Origin: a virus
Virus record (IMG/VR): IMGVR_UViG_3300030838_000014
Coordinates: 1 to 49,495 of that record
Reading direction: 5' to 3' (one strand)
DNA: 49,495 nt
Shown here: piece after piece, positions 24,139 to 34,163 of the stretch
How the letters are laid out: each line of letters starts with the position of its first letter
Position numbering within the stretch: the stretch's first letter is position 1
The notes under the pieces: model-generated
What the model was told of the DNA's origin: nothing
Seen by the model: the letters and a program-made list of their open reading frames with translations, nothing else
Database searches by the model: none
Position numbers and translations under genes: made by a program

Positions 24139-27100
24139 ATGAATAGTAAAACTATAACGAATGAAGATTTTGTACATTTACATTTACATACAGATCGCTC
24201 AAATCTGAGGCTTAAAGATTCGATAGTGAAAGTAGATGAAGCTATTAAATATGCTAATAAATTAGGTAACAAAGGAGTTACAGTAAGTGACCATGAGTGT
24301 ATTTCTAGTCATGTAAAAGCAATCAATGTTGTAAATAAATTAAAGAAAGAATGTAAACTACCACAAGATTTTAAATTGATTTTAGGCAATGAAATTTATT
24401 TAGTTAATTTAAATAAAATAAAAGAATTAAGACAAGAAAAAGAGAAAATAGTGTTTTATCATTGTCTTCTCATCGCTAAAGATAAAATTGGTCATCATCA
24501 ACTACGACAATTATCTTCTAGAGCGTGGAAAGATAATTATTTCAATCATCGAGGTATGGATAGAGTTCCTACAGGATATGGAGACATAAATGATATAGTT
24601 GGAAATAATAAAGGTCATATAATTATGTCAACAGCTTGTATTGGTTCTTATATGGGGAATCTAGCTATTTCATTGATGCAAGAAGAAAATGCAGAAGAAC
24701 AAAATAAAATAAAAGAGAAGATGTCAGACTTTGTAGAGTGGGCTTTAGATATTTTTGGTGAAGATTTTTATTTAGAAATGCAACCAAATACGTCATCAGA
24801 ACAAAAATTTTATAATGGTTTATTAGTTAAAATAGGTCAAGCCTATAATATTCCTTTGATTATTACTACGGACGTTCATTTTATTAACGAAGATGTCCGA
24901 GAAGTACATAAAGCCTTTTTAACAAGTGATGATAGTGATGCAAATAGGGAAGTTGACTCTTTCTATGAAACTACCAGATTCTTTGAAATAGATGAATTTT
25001 ATGAGTATATGAATTATCTAGATAAAGATAAAATAACTGAAGCTATATTGAATACTAAAAAAATAGCTGATAAAGTAGAAAATTATGATTTATTTAATGA
25101 AACAAAAATACCATTAACACCACTACCACCAAAAGAAGAATGGTATCCTATAAACATAGAAATAATTAATAAATATAAAAATATGAGAGGCTTATATAAT
25201 GATATTTATGAACATCATACATATTTAATACATAAAATTTTTGAAGGAATAAATTATAGAAAGATACCTTTTGCAGAGATGAAAGAAACTCTAGACAGAA
25301 TTGATTTAGAATGTGGTGAATTAGTTGGTATAACACAAAATTTAAAAGAACCAATGGGAGCATATTTAACAACTATGCAAAAGAATATGGATATAATATG
25401 GAAAGTTAGTGTAGTTGGCTGTGGAAGAGGATCAGCAGTTGGATGGATAATTAATTATTTATTGGATATAACTCAGATAAATCCTTTAAAACAAGAAGGT
25501 ATGGAGTTACAACATTGGAGATTCCTAACCGCAGAACGCCCAGATTTTGCAGATGTGGATATAGATTACAGTGCACATTTAAAGAATAGTGTGTTTAAAG
25601 CCATTAAAAATTATTATGAATCAATTGGTGGAACTGCTGTTAGAGTAGCAACATTTAGAAAAGAAACAAGTAAAAGTGCAATCTTAACATCTTGTAGGGG
25701 GCTTAGAATCAATAGTGATATTGCACAATATATTAGCAGTTTAGTAAAAATTGAAAGAGGTTTTGTATGGTCTATTTCAGATATGTATTACGGAGATTCA
25801 GAAAAAGGTAGACAACCAATAACTGAATTTGTGAATATAATTGATAAGTATGAAGAAAAACATTTATTAAAAGCAATGTTAACTATAGAAGGTCTTATTA
25901 GTGGATGTTCTTCTCATGCTAGTGGGATTTTATGTTTAAATGAGCCTTTGGAAAATAAAAGTTCATTTATGAGAACTCCAAGTGGAGAATTAATTACAGC
26001 CTATGACTTACATGAAGAAGAGTCATTGGGACATATTAAATTTGATTTCCTTTTAACAAATGGGATTTCTTTATTACAATTATGTATTGAAATGCTTGTT
26101 AAAGACGGTTTTATGGAATGGCAAGGATGTTTAAAAGACACTTATAATAAGTACCTTTTACCAGAATACTTAGATATGAAAGATAAAGAATTATGGAATT
26201 TAATATGCCAAGGAAAATTAATGAATATATTTCAATTTGAAACTCCAGTTGGTAGTGTAGCTATTCAAAAGTTACAACCTAGAAGTTTATTAGATTTAGC
26301 GAATGCGAATTCTCTTATGAGATTAATGAATCCAGATGGAGAACAACCTTTAGATAAATACATTAAGTTTAAAAACAATCCTCAATTATGGGAACAAGAA
26401 ATGATTGATTATGGATTAACTGAAGAAGAAAGAACAATAATGCACCAACAACTAGACAATCAATGTGGAGTTTGTTCAAATCAAGAATCCATGATGGAAA
26501 TGTTTATGAATCCTAAGATTAGTAATTTTAATATTAAAGAAGCTAATCTTATTAGAAAAGCTGTAGCAAAGAAATCTCCAGAAGCTCTAGCAGAAGCAGA
26601 AGAATTATTCTATAAAAAAGGAAAAGAGTTAGGTACATCTAAAGTATTAATGGATTATTGTTGGAATGTACAAACAGGCTACCAGAAAGGCTATGGTTTT
26701 TCGCTTCTTCATACGGATGCCTACTCAACTATAGCTATACAAGAAGGGGAATTGTTTTTAAAATACCCTAGTATATATTGGTATACCGCTAATTTACTTT
26801 CTATGTCAGGTAGTTTAGAGTCAGAGGATGTAGAAGATGGATTATTCAAGTCTAAGGAACAAACAACTAATTATGGAAAGACTGCAACTGCAATATCAAG
26901 AGTACAAGCTGAAGGAGTTGAAGTAACACCACCATACATAAATGAAGCAGACCAAGGTTTTGTTCCAAATGAAAAAGAAAATGTAATAGTGTTTGGATTA
27001 AAAGGTGTAACTAGCATTAATAATGATACAGTTAAATTGATTGGAGATAATAGACCATATAAGAACTTAAAAGATTTTCATAATAGAATGGTAATGGTAA

Positions 27101-28209
27101 AACAACCTAAGATATTAAAAACAGGAAAAACACAAATGAAATCTTTAGTATCATCAACTCAAACTATTACTTTAATTAAAGCTGGTTCGTTTGATAAAAT
27201 AGAAAACAAGTCAAGAGAAGAGATCTTAGAAAACTATATTAGAGTATTAAATCCTAATAAGACAAAATTAAATTCTAAAGACATTTCAAAGATTTCTGAA
27301 TTAGGTATTTTACCAAGTGAATATAAAGATTGTATGAGATATTACAATTTTAGAGAGTTTATAATGCAATTCACAAAAATAAAAGATAAAGAAGTTAAAT
27401 CTGTAGAATGGTTAAAAATAAAATGTGGTGAAGATACTGAATACACAACTAATTTCTTTTTAGAGAATTTTGCAAATGATATGATAGAAAATGTGGATTA
27501 TAAATATGATGAAAATGGAATCTTATATGTTGCAGTAAAAACAAAAAGAAAAGGTTCTTTTGAAAATGTATATACTGAAAAAATACAACCTATATTAGAT
27601 TGGTTAAGTACAGAAGAATGTCAAAACTTTTATAATAATGTAAGATTTGAGAATGTAAAAAATGAATTTATGTCAGGTAATGTATCTTCTTGGGAAATGG
27701 AATCTATGAATTACTATTATCATGAACATGAGTTATTAAAAGCAAATTTAGAAAAATATAACATTAGAAAGTTTAATGAGTTACCAATTGAACCTGAAAT
27801 AATTGGGTATACAAAGTACAAGAATATACAATATCCGAAATATGATTTATACAATGTGGCAGGAACAGTATTAGATAGAGATAAAAATAAACATTTAGTA
27901 ACTGTATTAACTACGGATGGAGTAATTACAGTAAAATTTTATAGTGGTCAATTTAGCTTTTATGATAAAACTATTTCTATAGATGACGGAATTGATGAAA
28001 AAACAGGGAAAAACAAAAAGACAACTTTAGAAGAAGGATGGTTTAAAAGAGGTAATCTATTGTTAATAACTGGATTTAGACGTGAGGGTAACTTTTTCCC
28101 AAAGAGATATAAAAATAGTGTGGCTCAACATACAGTACAGTTAATTAGAGAAATAAAGGAAAATGGAGACTTAATATTACAATCAGATAGAGTTAATATA
28201 AATTATTAA
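24139..28209 (+). CDS. dnaE: DNA polymerase III alpha subunit with PHP domain
   Basis: The 1356-residue product begins with a PHP domain (VHLHLHTDRS at 12-21, VSDHECISSH) that keeps metal-binding histidines. The C-family catalytic core shows GRGSAVGWIINYLL and PDFADVDIDY with acids D472 and D474. PHP at the extreme N-terminus without an inserted 3'-5' exonuclease is the DnaE layout, not PolC. It is longer than E. coli DnaE (1160). It should be the replicative polymerase of this element; proofreading would have to come from the PHP domain or a separate protein. It has its own promoter. Start ATG 24139 follows AAAGGGGATG. Confidence 0.93.
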   Translation: MNSKTITNEDFVHLHLHTDRSNLRLKDSIVKVDEAIKYANKLGNKGVTVSDHECISSHVKAINVVNKLKKECKLPQDFKLILGNEIYLVNLNKIKELRQEKEKIVFYHCLLIAKDKIGHHQLRQLSSRAWKDNYFNHRGMDRVPTGYGDINDIVGNNKGHIIMSTACIGSYMGNLAISLMQEENAEEQNKIKEKMSDFVEWALDIFGEDFYLEMQPNTSSEQKFYNGLLVKIGQAYNIPLIITTDVHFINEDVREVHKAFLTSDDSDANREVDSFYETTRFFEIDEFYEYMNYLDKDKITEAILNTKKIADKVENYDLFNETKIPLTPLPPKEEWYPINIEIINKYKNMRGLYNDIYEHHTYLIHKIFEGINYRKIPFAEMKETLDRIDLECGELVGITQNLKEPMGAYLTTMQKNMDIIWKVSVVGCGRGSAVGWIINYLLDITQINPLKQEGMELQHWRFLTAERPDFADVDIDYSAHLKNSVFKAIKNYYESIGGTAVRVATFRKETSKSAILTSCRGLRINSDIAQYISSLVKIERGFVWSISDMYYGDSEKGRQPITEFVNIIDKYEEKHLLKAMLTIEGLISGCSSHASGILCLNEPLENKSSFMRTPSGELITAYDLHEEESLGHIKFDFLLTNGISLLQLCIEMLVKDGFMEWQGCLKDTYNKYLLPEYLDMKDKELWNLICQGKLMNIFQFETPVGSVAIQKLQPRSLLDLANANSLMRLMNPDGEQPLDKYIKFKNNPQLWEQEMIDYGLTEEERTIMHQQLDNQCGVCSNQESMMEMFMNPKISNFNIKEANLIRKAVAKKSPEALAEAEELFYKKGKELGTSKVLMDYCWNVQTGYQKGYGFSLLHTDAYSTIAIQEGELFLKYPSIYWYTANLLSMSGSLESEDVEDGLFKSKEQTTNYGKTATAISRVQAEGVEVTPPYINEADQGFVPNEKENVIVFGLKGVTSINNDTVKLIGDNRPYKNLKDFHNRMVMVKQPKILKTGKTQMKSLVSSTQTITLIKAGSFDKIENKSREEILENYIRVLNPNKTKLNSKDISKISELGILPSEYKDCMRYYNFREFIMQFTKIKDKEVKSVEWLKIKCGEDTEYTTNFFLENFANDMIENVDYKYDENGILYVAVKTKRKGSFENVYTEKIQPILDWLSTEECQNFYNNVRFENVKNEFMSGNVSSWEMESMNYYYHEHELLKANLEKYNIRKFNELPIEPEIIGYTKYKNIQYPKYDLYNVAGTVLDRDKNKHLVTVLTTDGVITVKFYSGQFSFYDKTISIDDGIDEKTGKNKKTTLEEGWFKRGNLLLITGFRREGNFFPKRYKNSVAQHTVQLIREIKENGDLILQSDRVNINY

Positions 28210-28210
28210 T

Positions 28211-28224
28211 AAAATATATAGAAT
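28211..28224 (+). repeat. AT box before a ribosome site
   Basis: AAAATATATAGAAT, a one-base variant of the recurrent AT box, lies directly after the polymerase stop and 1-2 bases before AAAGGAG. No -35/-10 pair follows. Confidence 0.6.
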
Positions 28225-28239
28225 AAAGGAGAAAGTATT

Positions 28240-30516
28240 ATGGAAGAAGAAGAAATAGTGAATCTTATAAAATGTTCAATTAGTATAACAAAAATATTAT
28301 ATCCTAAAACCAATATAGTTGAAGATGGCGATTTTGCTATTATTTCAGCTAAAGTTCTTAATGTAGAAGAAGGTGATCCATGTTTATCAAAATGGGGAAC
28401 TATCTCAGTTAAGGGTAAGATGTGTGAACTAAGTATGATAGAGGAGTATAATATAGTCGCAAAAGAGGTTAATGATGAGAAATTTGGGAAGCAATATGAA
28501 GTTATATTTATTGGTTCAAAGATAGACTTAACAAATAAAGACCAACAAAAGATTTATTTAAGTAAAATACTAACAGAAACGCAAGTTGATAATTTATTTA
28601 AAACTTTTGATAATCCTATAGAGATATTGGATAAAGGAGATTTTAATAAATTATGTACTGTTAAAGGAATAAAAGGAGACAAGGCTGAAAAGATATTAGA
28701 GAAATATCAAAGTACTAAAGATTCTTATAAAGCATACGTAGAGTTAGATAAATATGGACTAACAAAAGCAACTATAGATAAACTGGTAGAAAGATATGGC
28801 AGTCCAGACACTACTGTGAATAAGATTCAAGAAAATCCATATATTTTAATAGACGAAGTTGAGGGAATAGGTTGGGCAAAAGCTGATGGGATGGCTTTAA
28901 AAGGCGGACTAGGTGAATATTCTATATTTAGAGTACAAGCATACATAAAATATTTTCTTAAAGAAAAAGCAAACGAAGGAAATACATGGTGCTATGTGGA
29001 TGATTTATGTAGTGCTATAGATAATGTTATAGGATATGATTTACCTCAAGATGTACTGGTTGAATCTTTACAAACTTTAGAAAAGAAGTTATTGTTATGG
29101 GTGAATGAAGATAGAGATATAATAGCATTAAAAAAATATTATGATTTAGAAAAGAATATAGCCAATAATTTAATGAGGTTATCTAAAGCAGATAATATTT
29201 TTGTTTTTGATGATTGGGAAGAGAAAGTACATAAACTAGAAGAAAGACAAGGTTGGAGTTTTACAGAAGAACAATTTTATGGAGTTAAGGATATTTTAGA
29301 AAATCAAGTTATTATAGTAACAGGAAGTGCAGGTACAGGTAAGACATCAACTGTTGCAGGTATGTTAGAAGCTTTTGGTGGTAATTATACATTTGCACAA
29401 ACTGCATTATCAGGTAGAGCATCAGGAAATCTTACCGATGTGACTGGAGAAGAAGGTTTTACTATACATAGATTATTAGGAGTTGATCCTGAAACAGGAA
29501 GATTTATATATAATAAAAAGCATCAATTAGACACAGATATTATAATATTGGATGAATTATCAATGGTTGGTGCTGAGATATTCTATGACTTAATTCAAGC
29601 AATAAAAACAGGTGCTAAATTAATTATGTTAGGAGATTTAAAACAATTAGAAGCAATTGGTGTAGGTAATATAATGAAAGATATGATTGAAAGTGATGTA
29701 ATTACAACGATTGAACTAACAAAAATTCATCGTCAAGCACAAGCAAGTGGAATAATAACAGAAAGCTTAAAGGCTAGTGATGGAATTCAACTAGTAGATA
29801 AAGATTTTTTTGGAGAAATAATATTAGGAGAATTGCAAGACATGCATTTAGATATCTATAAACAAAAAGAAACTACGCCTAAAGTAATGATACAACATTT
29901 TAAAGATTTAATATCTAAAGGAATAAATAAAGATGATATCCAATTAATAGTCCCTGTAAAAGATAGTGGAAAAGCAAGTGCGTATTATCTCAGTAATGAA
30001 GTTCAAAAAATAGTCACTAATACTTCTCAAGTAGGGCTTACGATAGGTAAAAATTCTACTACCCCTAGAACTCTATATGTTGGAGATAAAATTATAAATA
30101 TGAAAAATAACTATAGGACAAAAACAGTAGAAGGAAAAGAATGCCCTATATTTAATGGAGATTTAGGTACTATAACAGAAATTAATACAACGAAACGTAC
30201 AATCACCGTTCTGTTTAATAATAAAGGTGAAATAGTTATTCCTAAAAAACACATACCTGAGATATGGTTAGGGTATGCAATCACCACCCATAAAATGCAA
30301 GGCAGTTCTGCTCCTTATGTTATATGTGGTTTAGATTGTTCCCATTATAAATTATTAAATAAAGAAACAGCTTATACGATGCCTAGTAGAGCTAAAAGAT
30401 ATTGTATTTTATGTGCTGAAAACAAAGCTCTTAGAATAGCTATTGCAACAAGTGGTGTAAAAATCAAACAAACTTTCTTATGTAAGTTTTTACAACAATA
30501 TTCTATAGTTAGTTAA
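28240..30516 (+). CDS. RecD2-like SF1 helicase
   Basis: The 758-residue product has a RecD2-type N-terminal part with helix-hairpin-helix repeats (TVKGIKGDKAEKIL, DEVEGIGWAKADGMA) and an SF1 motor: Walker A GSAGTGKTST near 362-371, ILDELSMVG, LGDLKQLEAIGVG, a HRQAQ motif and the late YAITTHKMQGSSAPYV. RecD2 unwinds DNA 5'-3' in recombination and repair; in phages it is comparable to Dda-like helicases. It follows the polymerase by 30 bases. Length agrees with the family (about 740-800). Confidence 0.9.
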   Translation: MEEEEIVNLIKCSISITKILYPKTNIVEDGDFAIISAKVLNVEEGDPCLSKWGTISVKGKMCELSMIEEYNIVAKEVNDEKFGKQYEVIFIGSKIDLTNKDQQKIYLSKILTETQVDNLFKTFDNPIEILDKGDFNKLCTVKGIKGDKAEKILEKYQSTKDSYKAYVELDKYGLTKATIDKLVERYGSPDTTVNKIQENPYILIDEVEGIGWAKADGMALKGGLGEYSIFRVQAYIKYFLKEKANEGNTWCYVDDLCSAIDNVIGYDLPQDVLVESLQTLEKKLLLWVNEDRDIIALKKYYDLEKNIANNLMRLSKADNIFVFDDWEEKVHKLEERQGWSFTEEQFYGVKDILENQVIIVTGSAGTGKTSTVAGMLEAFGGNYTFAQTALSGRASGNLTDVTGEEGFTIHRLLGVDPETGRFIYNKKHQLDTDIIILDELSMVGAEIFYDLIQAIKTGAKLIMLGDLKQLEAIGVGNIMKDMIESDVITTIELTKIHRQAQASGIITESLKASDGIQLVDKDFFGEIILGELQDMHLDIYKQKETTPKVMIQHFKDLISKGINKDDIQLIVPVKDSGKASAYYLSNEVQKIVTNTSQVGLTIGKNSTTPRTLYVGDKIINMKNNYRTKTVEGKECPIFNGDLGTITEINTTKRTITVLFNNKGEIVIPKKHIPEIWLGYAITTHKMQGSSAPYVICGLDCSHYKLLNKETAYTMPSRAKRYCILCAENKALRIAIATSGVKIKQTFLCKFLQQYSIVS

Positions 30517-30538
30517 ATAATAAAATATATAAAATAGC

Positions 30539-30567
30539 TTGACTTCAAAACTGAATAGGTATAATAT
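30539..30567 (+). promoter_or_regulatory. Promoter with AT box and 5' hairpin
   Basis: TTGACT 30539-30544 with TAATAT at 30562-30567 (17-base spacer) or TATAAT at 30560 (15). AT box AAAATATATAAAAT at 30522-30535. The transcript would begin at or in a hairpin, AGATACAGGAT 30570-30580 with ATCTTGTATCT 30594-30604 (one G-U). Confidence 0.75.
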
Positions 30568-30631
30568 ATAGATACAGGATAAATATAGAAAATATCTTGT
30601 ATCTATTTCTATTTTAAGGGGGAATACATAT

Positions 30632-30964
30632 ATGATAAGAAATATTAAAACTATTAATGTTGAGAATCCTAATATTGGAGAAATAAAGTTTTCTAATATG
30701 CAAGAAGTAATAAAGTATAGAAATAAATTAAACGAAATAATAGAAAAAGAATTTAATGAATTTTATAACACAAAAAGAAATAGCTATGATTGGACTAGGG
30801 TAGCTAGAACTAGTTATTTAAATGTATGTCCAAGGGGATTAAAACAAAAAGAATTTGTTTTTGAGATATTTGAAATGAACAATGTTCAAAAAGGAGAAAT
30901 TATAACTCATTATAACAAAGGCAAAGTTTTAGAGCAAATGATTATAAATGTAAATTGGATATAA
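30632..30964 (+). CDS. Hypothetical protein, 110 aa
   Basis: ATG 30632 follows AAGGGGGAA. The product has a coiled helical stretch (MQEVIKYRNKLNEIIEKEF) followed by a basic part with NVCPRGLKQKEFVF. It is the first gene of a new transcription unit after the RecD2 gene. No family recognised. Confidence 0.6.
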   Translation: MIRNIKTINVENPNIGEIKFSNMQEVIKYRNKLNEIIEKEFNEFYNTKRNSYDWTRVARTSYLNVCPRGLKQKEFVFEIFEMNNVQKGEIITHYNKGKVLEQMIINVNWI

Positions 30965-30989
30965 TAACCAAATAAAATTTTACTTTTAC

Positions 30990-31017
30990 TTGGAAATAAC
31001 AAATTATATAATATAAT
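30990..31017 (+). promoter_or_regulatory. Promoter containing the AT box as spacer
   Basis: TTGGAA 30990-30995, 16-base spacer AAATTATATAA-like, TATAAT 31012-31017. The sequence TTTTACTTGGAAAT plus AAATTATATAA also occurs at 8450-8476, where the -10 is missing. Confidence 0.5.
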
Positions 31018-31038
31018 AAATTAAAGGAGATGTTTAAA

Positions 31039-31380
31039 ATGCCAAATAATAATCAACCAAATAGAAGATTAGGACAGGTTCATAACATGGTACATAATAA
31101 TCAAGAGGAAAGACAAGAGAGATTAAATAAACTGCTAAAAAAGAAGAATAAGGATACTACTAATATTTCAATAGGAGATAAAGATGTTAATATGATAAAA
31201 TTTGCCGAAGATTATCTAGGATTCAAATTAGCAGAACCACAAAAAATGTTATTGAAATCTCTTCTAAAAAATAATTGGGATACAATAAGCTTTAGTCCAA
31301 TACATTCTTATTCGTACTCATATCAAAGCGTAATGTATCAAATGTTGAAAGAATTATTAAAAAGAAAAGAGGATAAATAA
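31039..31380 (+). CDS. Hypothetical protein, 113 aa
   Basis: ATG 31039 stands 10 bases after AAAGGAG; ATG 31030 is too close to it. The product is Asn/Gln-rich at the N-terminus (MPNNNQPNRRLGQVHNMVHN), with a basic KLLKKKNKD and a helical C-terminus. It begins a tight run of genes with 1-base gaps. Not recognised. Confidence 0.6.
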   Translation: MPNNNQPNRRLGQVHNMVHNNQEERQERLNKLLKKKNKDTTNISIGDKDVNMIKFAEDYLGFKLAEPQKMLLKSLLKNNWDTISFSPIHSYSYSYQSVMYQMLKELLKRKEDK

Positions 31381-31381
31381 T

Positions 31382-31711
31382 ATGAAAGTAAATCAACTAG
31401 TAGCATCAGTACAAAGATTACAAATGGTAAAGAATAGATCAAAATTAAAAGCCAGTATGTATAATAAAGATGAGAAATTAAAAAACTTGTGGTGTGATAT
31501 ATCTGATATGGCTAATGAATTACTAGAAATATATAATAATATTGATATAAAAGATAATGAATTAATAAATAAGTTGTATGACCAAGAATGGCAACTATAT
31601 GCAAAAATGAAAGTATTAAATAATAAATATAATTTAGGTATTGATAATGTAGATGAGAGATTTCAAGCAATTGATGAACTTAAAATGAGTGAAATAATGG
31701 AGGGTAAATAG
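31382..31711 (+). CDS. Helical hypothetical protein, 109 aa
   Basis: ATG 31382 comes 1 base after the previous stop. The product is predicted almost all alpha-helical (VNQLVASVQRLQMVKNRSKL, MANELLEIYNNIDIKDNE) and may be a coiled-coil protein. No recognised function. Confidence 0.6.
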   Translation: MKVNQLVASVQRLQMVKNRSKLKASMYNKDEKLKNLWCDISDMANELLEIYNNIDIKDNELINKLYDQEWQLYAKMKVLNNKYNLGIDNVDERFQAIDELKMSEIMEGK

Positions 31712-31712
31712 T

Positions 31713-32075
31713 ATGGATAAGTTTGATAGAAAAATAGAGATTAAAGAAAATGGAAAACCAATAATAAGATTAACAAGAAAATGTAGTGGAACATTAGGCA
31801 GAATGAGACATACAAAAGATAATTTTATATTATCAGAATCAAAGGTAAATTCACGTTCTCAAATTCAAGATAGAAGTTTTACTTTAGTCATTAGAAATGA
31901 TGGTATAGATGGAGAATATAAAATGGGTCAATTATCATTTCTAAAAGAAGAAGACTTAATACAATTAAGAGATAGCATTGACTTAATGCTGAAATTAAAT
32001 GATGTAACTATAAGAACAAATGAGAAAATACAAAATGTTGTACATAATCATTTCTATATTACAAATTGTAAATAA
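31713..32075 (+). CDS. Hypothetical protein, 120 aa
   Basis: ATG 31713 comes 1 base after the previous stop, behind GGAGGG. The product looks beta-rich (RKIEIKENGKPIIRLTRK, FTLVIRNDGIDGEYKMGQL) and basic, with a Ser/Arg-rich middle. It may be a nucleic-acid-binding protein, but no family is recognised. Confidence 0.6.
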   Translation: MDKFDRKIEIKENGKPIIRLTRKCSGTLGRMRHTKDNFILSESKVNSRSQIQDRSFTLVIRNDGIDGEYKMGQLSFLKEEDLIQLRDSIDLMLKLNDVTIRTNEKIQNVVHNHFYITNCK

Positions 32076-32134
32076 ATTAGATAATTTATTTACATATTTT
32101 GGAATTAGAGATGAATAATAAAGGAGAATATAAA

Positions 32135-33037
32135 ATGAAAGAAAGAAACTTAAAACTAATTTTCAAATACAAAGAGGCCTTGCTTAATTATGGACAAGAA
32201 AAACTATATAATGAAATGATTAATATAATCAAGGATGTTGATGATAAATATATAATAAATGCACATCCTATGGATGATGAAATATTTTTATTGCTTGGGT
32301 TTAAAGATAATGATGAAGTAAAAGAAAATTTAAATAAAATTTCAGTTAATAAATTAATACCTTACATAAAAACATTAACAGAAAATATTTTTAAATCGTT
32401 AGAAGATGAACGTAGTTTTATTTCAAGATGTTTAAAAGAAACCTATGAACAATATTATTGTAATTTAGAAATAGAATTTAAGATAAATAGTTATAATGAG
32501 TTGCAATTATCAATAATGTCTATTTCTAAAACTAATGGTTGTGGTTCAGGAAGAAGTTTTGAATTTGACATTATTGATTCAGAGCATCTAAAACAAGTAA
32601 TAAATCAAGTTAGTGAAATAGATATTCCAAAATCAGTAAAAGAAATGTATATTAATTTCTTTAATGAAGAATCAGAAGATAATCTTGATTTAACAATAGT
32701 TAAAGACCATGTTATTGAAAATATAATTGAAGGAATAAACGAATTTATTTATCAAAATGAAAATAAATATAAGCAATATAAATCATTACAAAAACAAGGA
32801 GTAAAAGAAGAATTGACTAAATATATAGAATATGATAATTGGTTAAGTGATATAGCTGATACTATAGAAGTTAATTATGAATTAAAGAAGGCTACTTCAT
32901 ATGATGTTATTATAAATCATGTTAATTGTAAAGAGGGAGAATATTATACTAATGAAAATAAAATTGAGATTAAATTCTTAGGTGAAGTTATTAAAACTAT
33001 TAGCAAATCAGAATATACAGTTTATGAAATAAATTAA
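32135..33037 (+). CDS. Hypothetical protein, 300 aa
   Basis: ATG 32135 is 9 bases after AAAGGAG; TTG 32099 is in frame but upstream of that site. The product is acidic and helical at first (FKYKEALLNYGQEKLYNEM), with one Gly/Ser-rich loop (TNGCGSGRSFEF). No catalytic motif or membrane segment was seen. Confidence 0.6.
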   Translation: MKERNLKLIFKYKEALLNYGQEKLYNEMINIIKDVDDKYIINAHPMDDEIFLLLGFKDNDEVKENLNKISVNKLIPYIKTLTENIFKSLEDERSFISRCLKETYEQYYCNLEIEFKINSYNELQLSIMSISKTNGCGSGRSFEFDIIDSEHLKQVINQVSEIDIPKSVKEMYINFFNEESEDNLDLTIVKDHVIENIIEGINEFIYQNENKYKQYKSLQKQGVKEELTKYIEYDNWLSDIADTIEVNYELKKATSYDVIINHVNCKEGEYYTNENKIEIKFLGEVIKTISKSEYTVYEIN

Positions 33038-33097
33038 AGAATTATATTAGATATAACTGATTAAAAAATCTATGAACAATAAATTATATCAAATTAC

Positions 33098-33126
33098 TTG
33101 AACTGATTAGAAAACTATGGTAGTCT
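33098..33126 (+). promoter_or_regulatory. Possible promoter with divergent -10
   Basis: TTGAAC 33098-33103, exactly 17 bases, TAGTCT 33121-33126; an AT box variant AAATTATATCAAAT is at 33081-33094. The same geometry as the other promoters supports it despite the poor -10. Confidence 0.45.
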
Positions 33127-33152
33127 TGATTTAGAAAGGAAGTGAATTTAAC

Positions 33153-33386
33153 TTGTTAATTAAAAGAACGGGATATGGAAGAATAAGAAATGGTTTGGAT
33201 AATAAGTATATAATGTATGAAGATACTGAAACAAAAGTTATTTGCTTACATACTCCATTTTTAATATGTAATCCTAAGAAATCACATGAAAGATATAAAT
33301 ATTATTTAAATTACATAAGATGTTGTGAATATTATGATTTAGAAATAACTAAAAATAATAAGAAGCTTGGAAGCAAGTCCCTGTGA
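33153..33386 (+). CDS. Small protein, TTG start, 77 aa
   Basis: The start is TTG 33153 after GAAAGGAAGTG; no ATG is at that spacing (ATG for MYEDTE is 60 bases later). The product is basic with four Cys (VICLHTPFLICNP, RCCEYYD) and many Tyr. Function not recognised. Confidence 0.5.
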   Translation: MLIKRTGYGRIRNGLDNKYIMYEDTETKVICLHTPFLICNPKKSHERYKYYLNYIRCCEYYDLEITKNNKKLGSKSL

Positions 33387-33411
33387 AACTTGAATTTTAA
33401 AGCGAGTTAAT

Positions 33412-33425
33412 AAAATATATAAAAT
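33412..33425 (+). repeat. AT box before a ribosome site
   Basis: Perfect AAAATATATAAAAT, followed within 5 bases by AAGAAAGGG and ATG 33445. No -35/-10 pair lies between. Confidence 0.65.
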
Positions 33426-33444
33426 AAGAAAGGGTTGATTAAAA

Positions 33445-33642
33445 ATGAATATAGCAATTGAATTAAAAGGTAATCCTACAGAAAATAATTGTAGTCAATC
33501 GTCAAGTATAGATGCATGTAATTGGTTAAATGTAAAACGAGAGAAATGTAAACTATTTGATGAAAAACTAGAGTATAGCTGGGATGAACATGCATATACA
33601 AGATGTTGGGATTGTCTTTCTAATGAATTAAATGAATTATAA
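33445..33642 (+). CDS. Small Cys-containing protein, 65 aa
   Basis: ATG 33445 follows AAAGGGTTG. Six cysteines occur as ENNCSQS, DACNW, EKCKLF and RCWDC, compatible with a metal site. An acidic WDEHAY segment lies near the end. Not recognised. Confidence 0.55.
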   Translation: MNIAIELKGNPTENNCSQSSSIDACNWLNVKREKCKLFDEKLEYSWDEHAYTRCWDCLSNELNEL

Positions 33643-33659
33643 AGGAGAGTGATGATTAA

Positions 33660-34163
33660 ATGGTATTGACATTAGATAATGGACAAACTATTACAATTTA
33701 TGAACAAGGTAATTTATTAAAACAACTTAAACCATACATAGATAAAGAGATATATGATTTACTAGAAGAGAAATTTGGATTCATTCAGACTACATATAAA
33801 GAGTTTAATCTAGTTAAATATGGTGATGAATTAATTGGACAAACTATTAAATGTTGTAATGTAGGTCATGGTTGTGATTTAGAAAATTCAATTATAGCAA
33901 CAGAAGAAGGAAATGCTTTAATATTAAATGCATATCTCGATGATGATGTTAGTGTAACTGCCTTAACTAAAGAGCAACTAGATAGAAAACTAGTTAAAGA
34001 TAGCTATTTCAGAAAAGAATTATTAGATAATAATATTGTGGATAAAGAATATGTTCAAAAATTATTAGACATTGAGAAATGGAAATCCAAAGATGAAGAA
34101 AAGAAATTAAAAGAAAAAAGGTATGCTGAATATATAAAGATGAAAAAGGAGTTTGAGAATTAA
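33660..34163 (+). CDS. Hypothetical protein, 167 aa
   Basis: ATG 33660 follows AAAGGAGAGTG. The N-terminal half looks beta-rich (MVLTLDNGQTITIYEQGN) with a KCCNVGHGC cluster near 83-91, and the C-terminal 50 residues are a charged coiled helix (KWKSKDEEKKLKEKRYAEY). It overlaps the HNH gene by one base (TAATG). Family not recognised. Confidence 0.6.
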   Translation: MVLTLDNGQTITIYEQGNLLKQLKPYIDKEIYDLLEEKFGFIQTTYKEFNLVKYGDELIGQTIKCCNVGHGCDLENSIIATEEGNALILNAYLDDDVSVTALTKEQLDRKLVKDSYFRKELLDNNIVDKEYVQKLLDIEKWKSKDEEKKLKEKRYAEYIKMKKEFEN

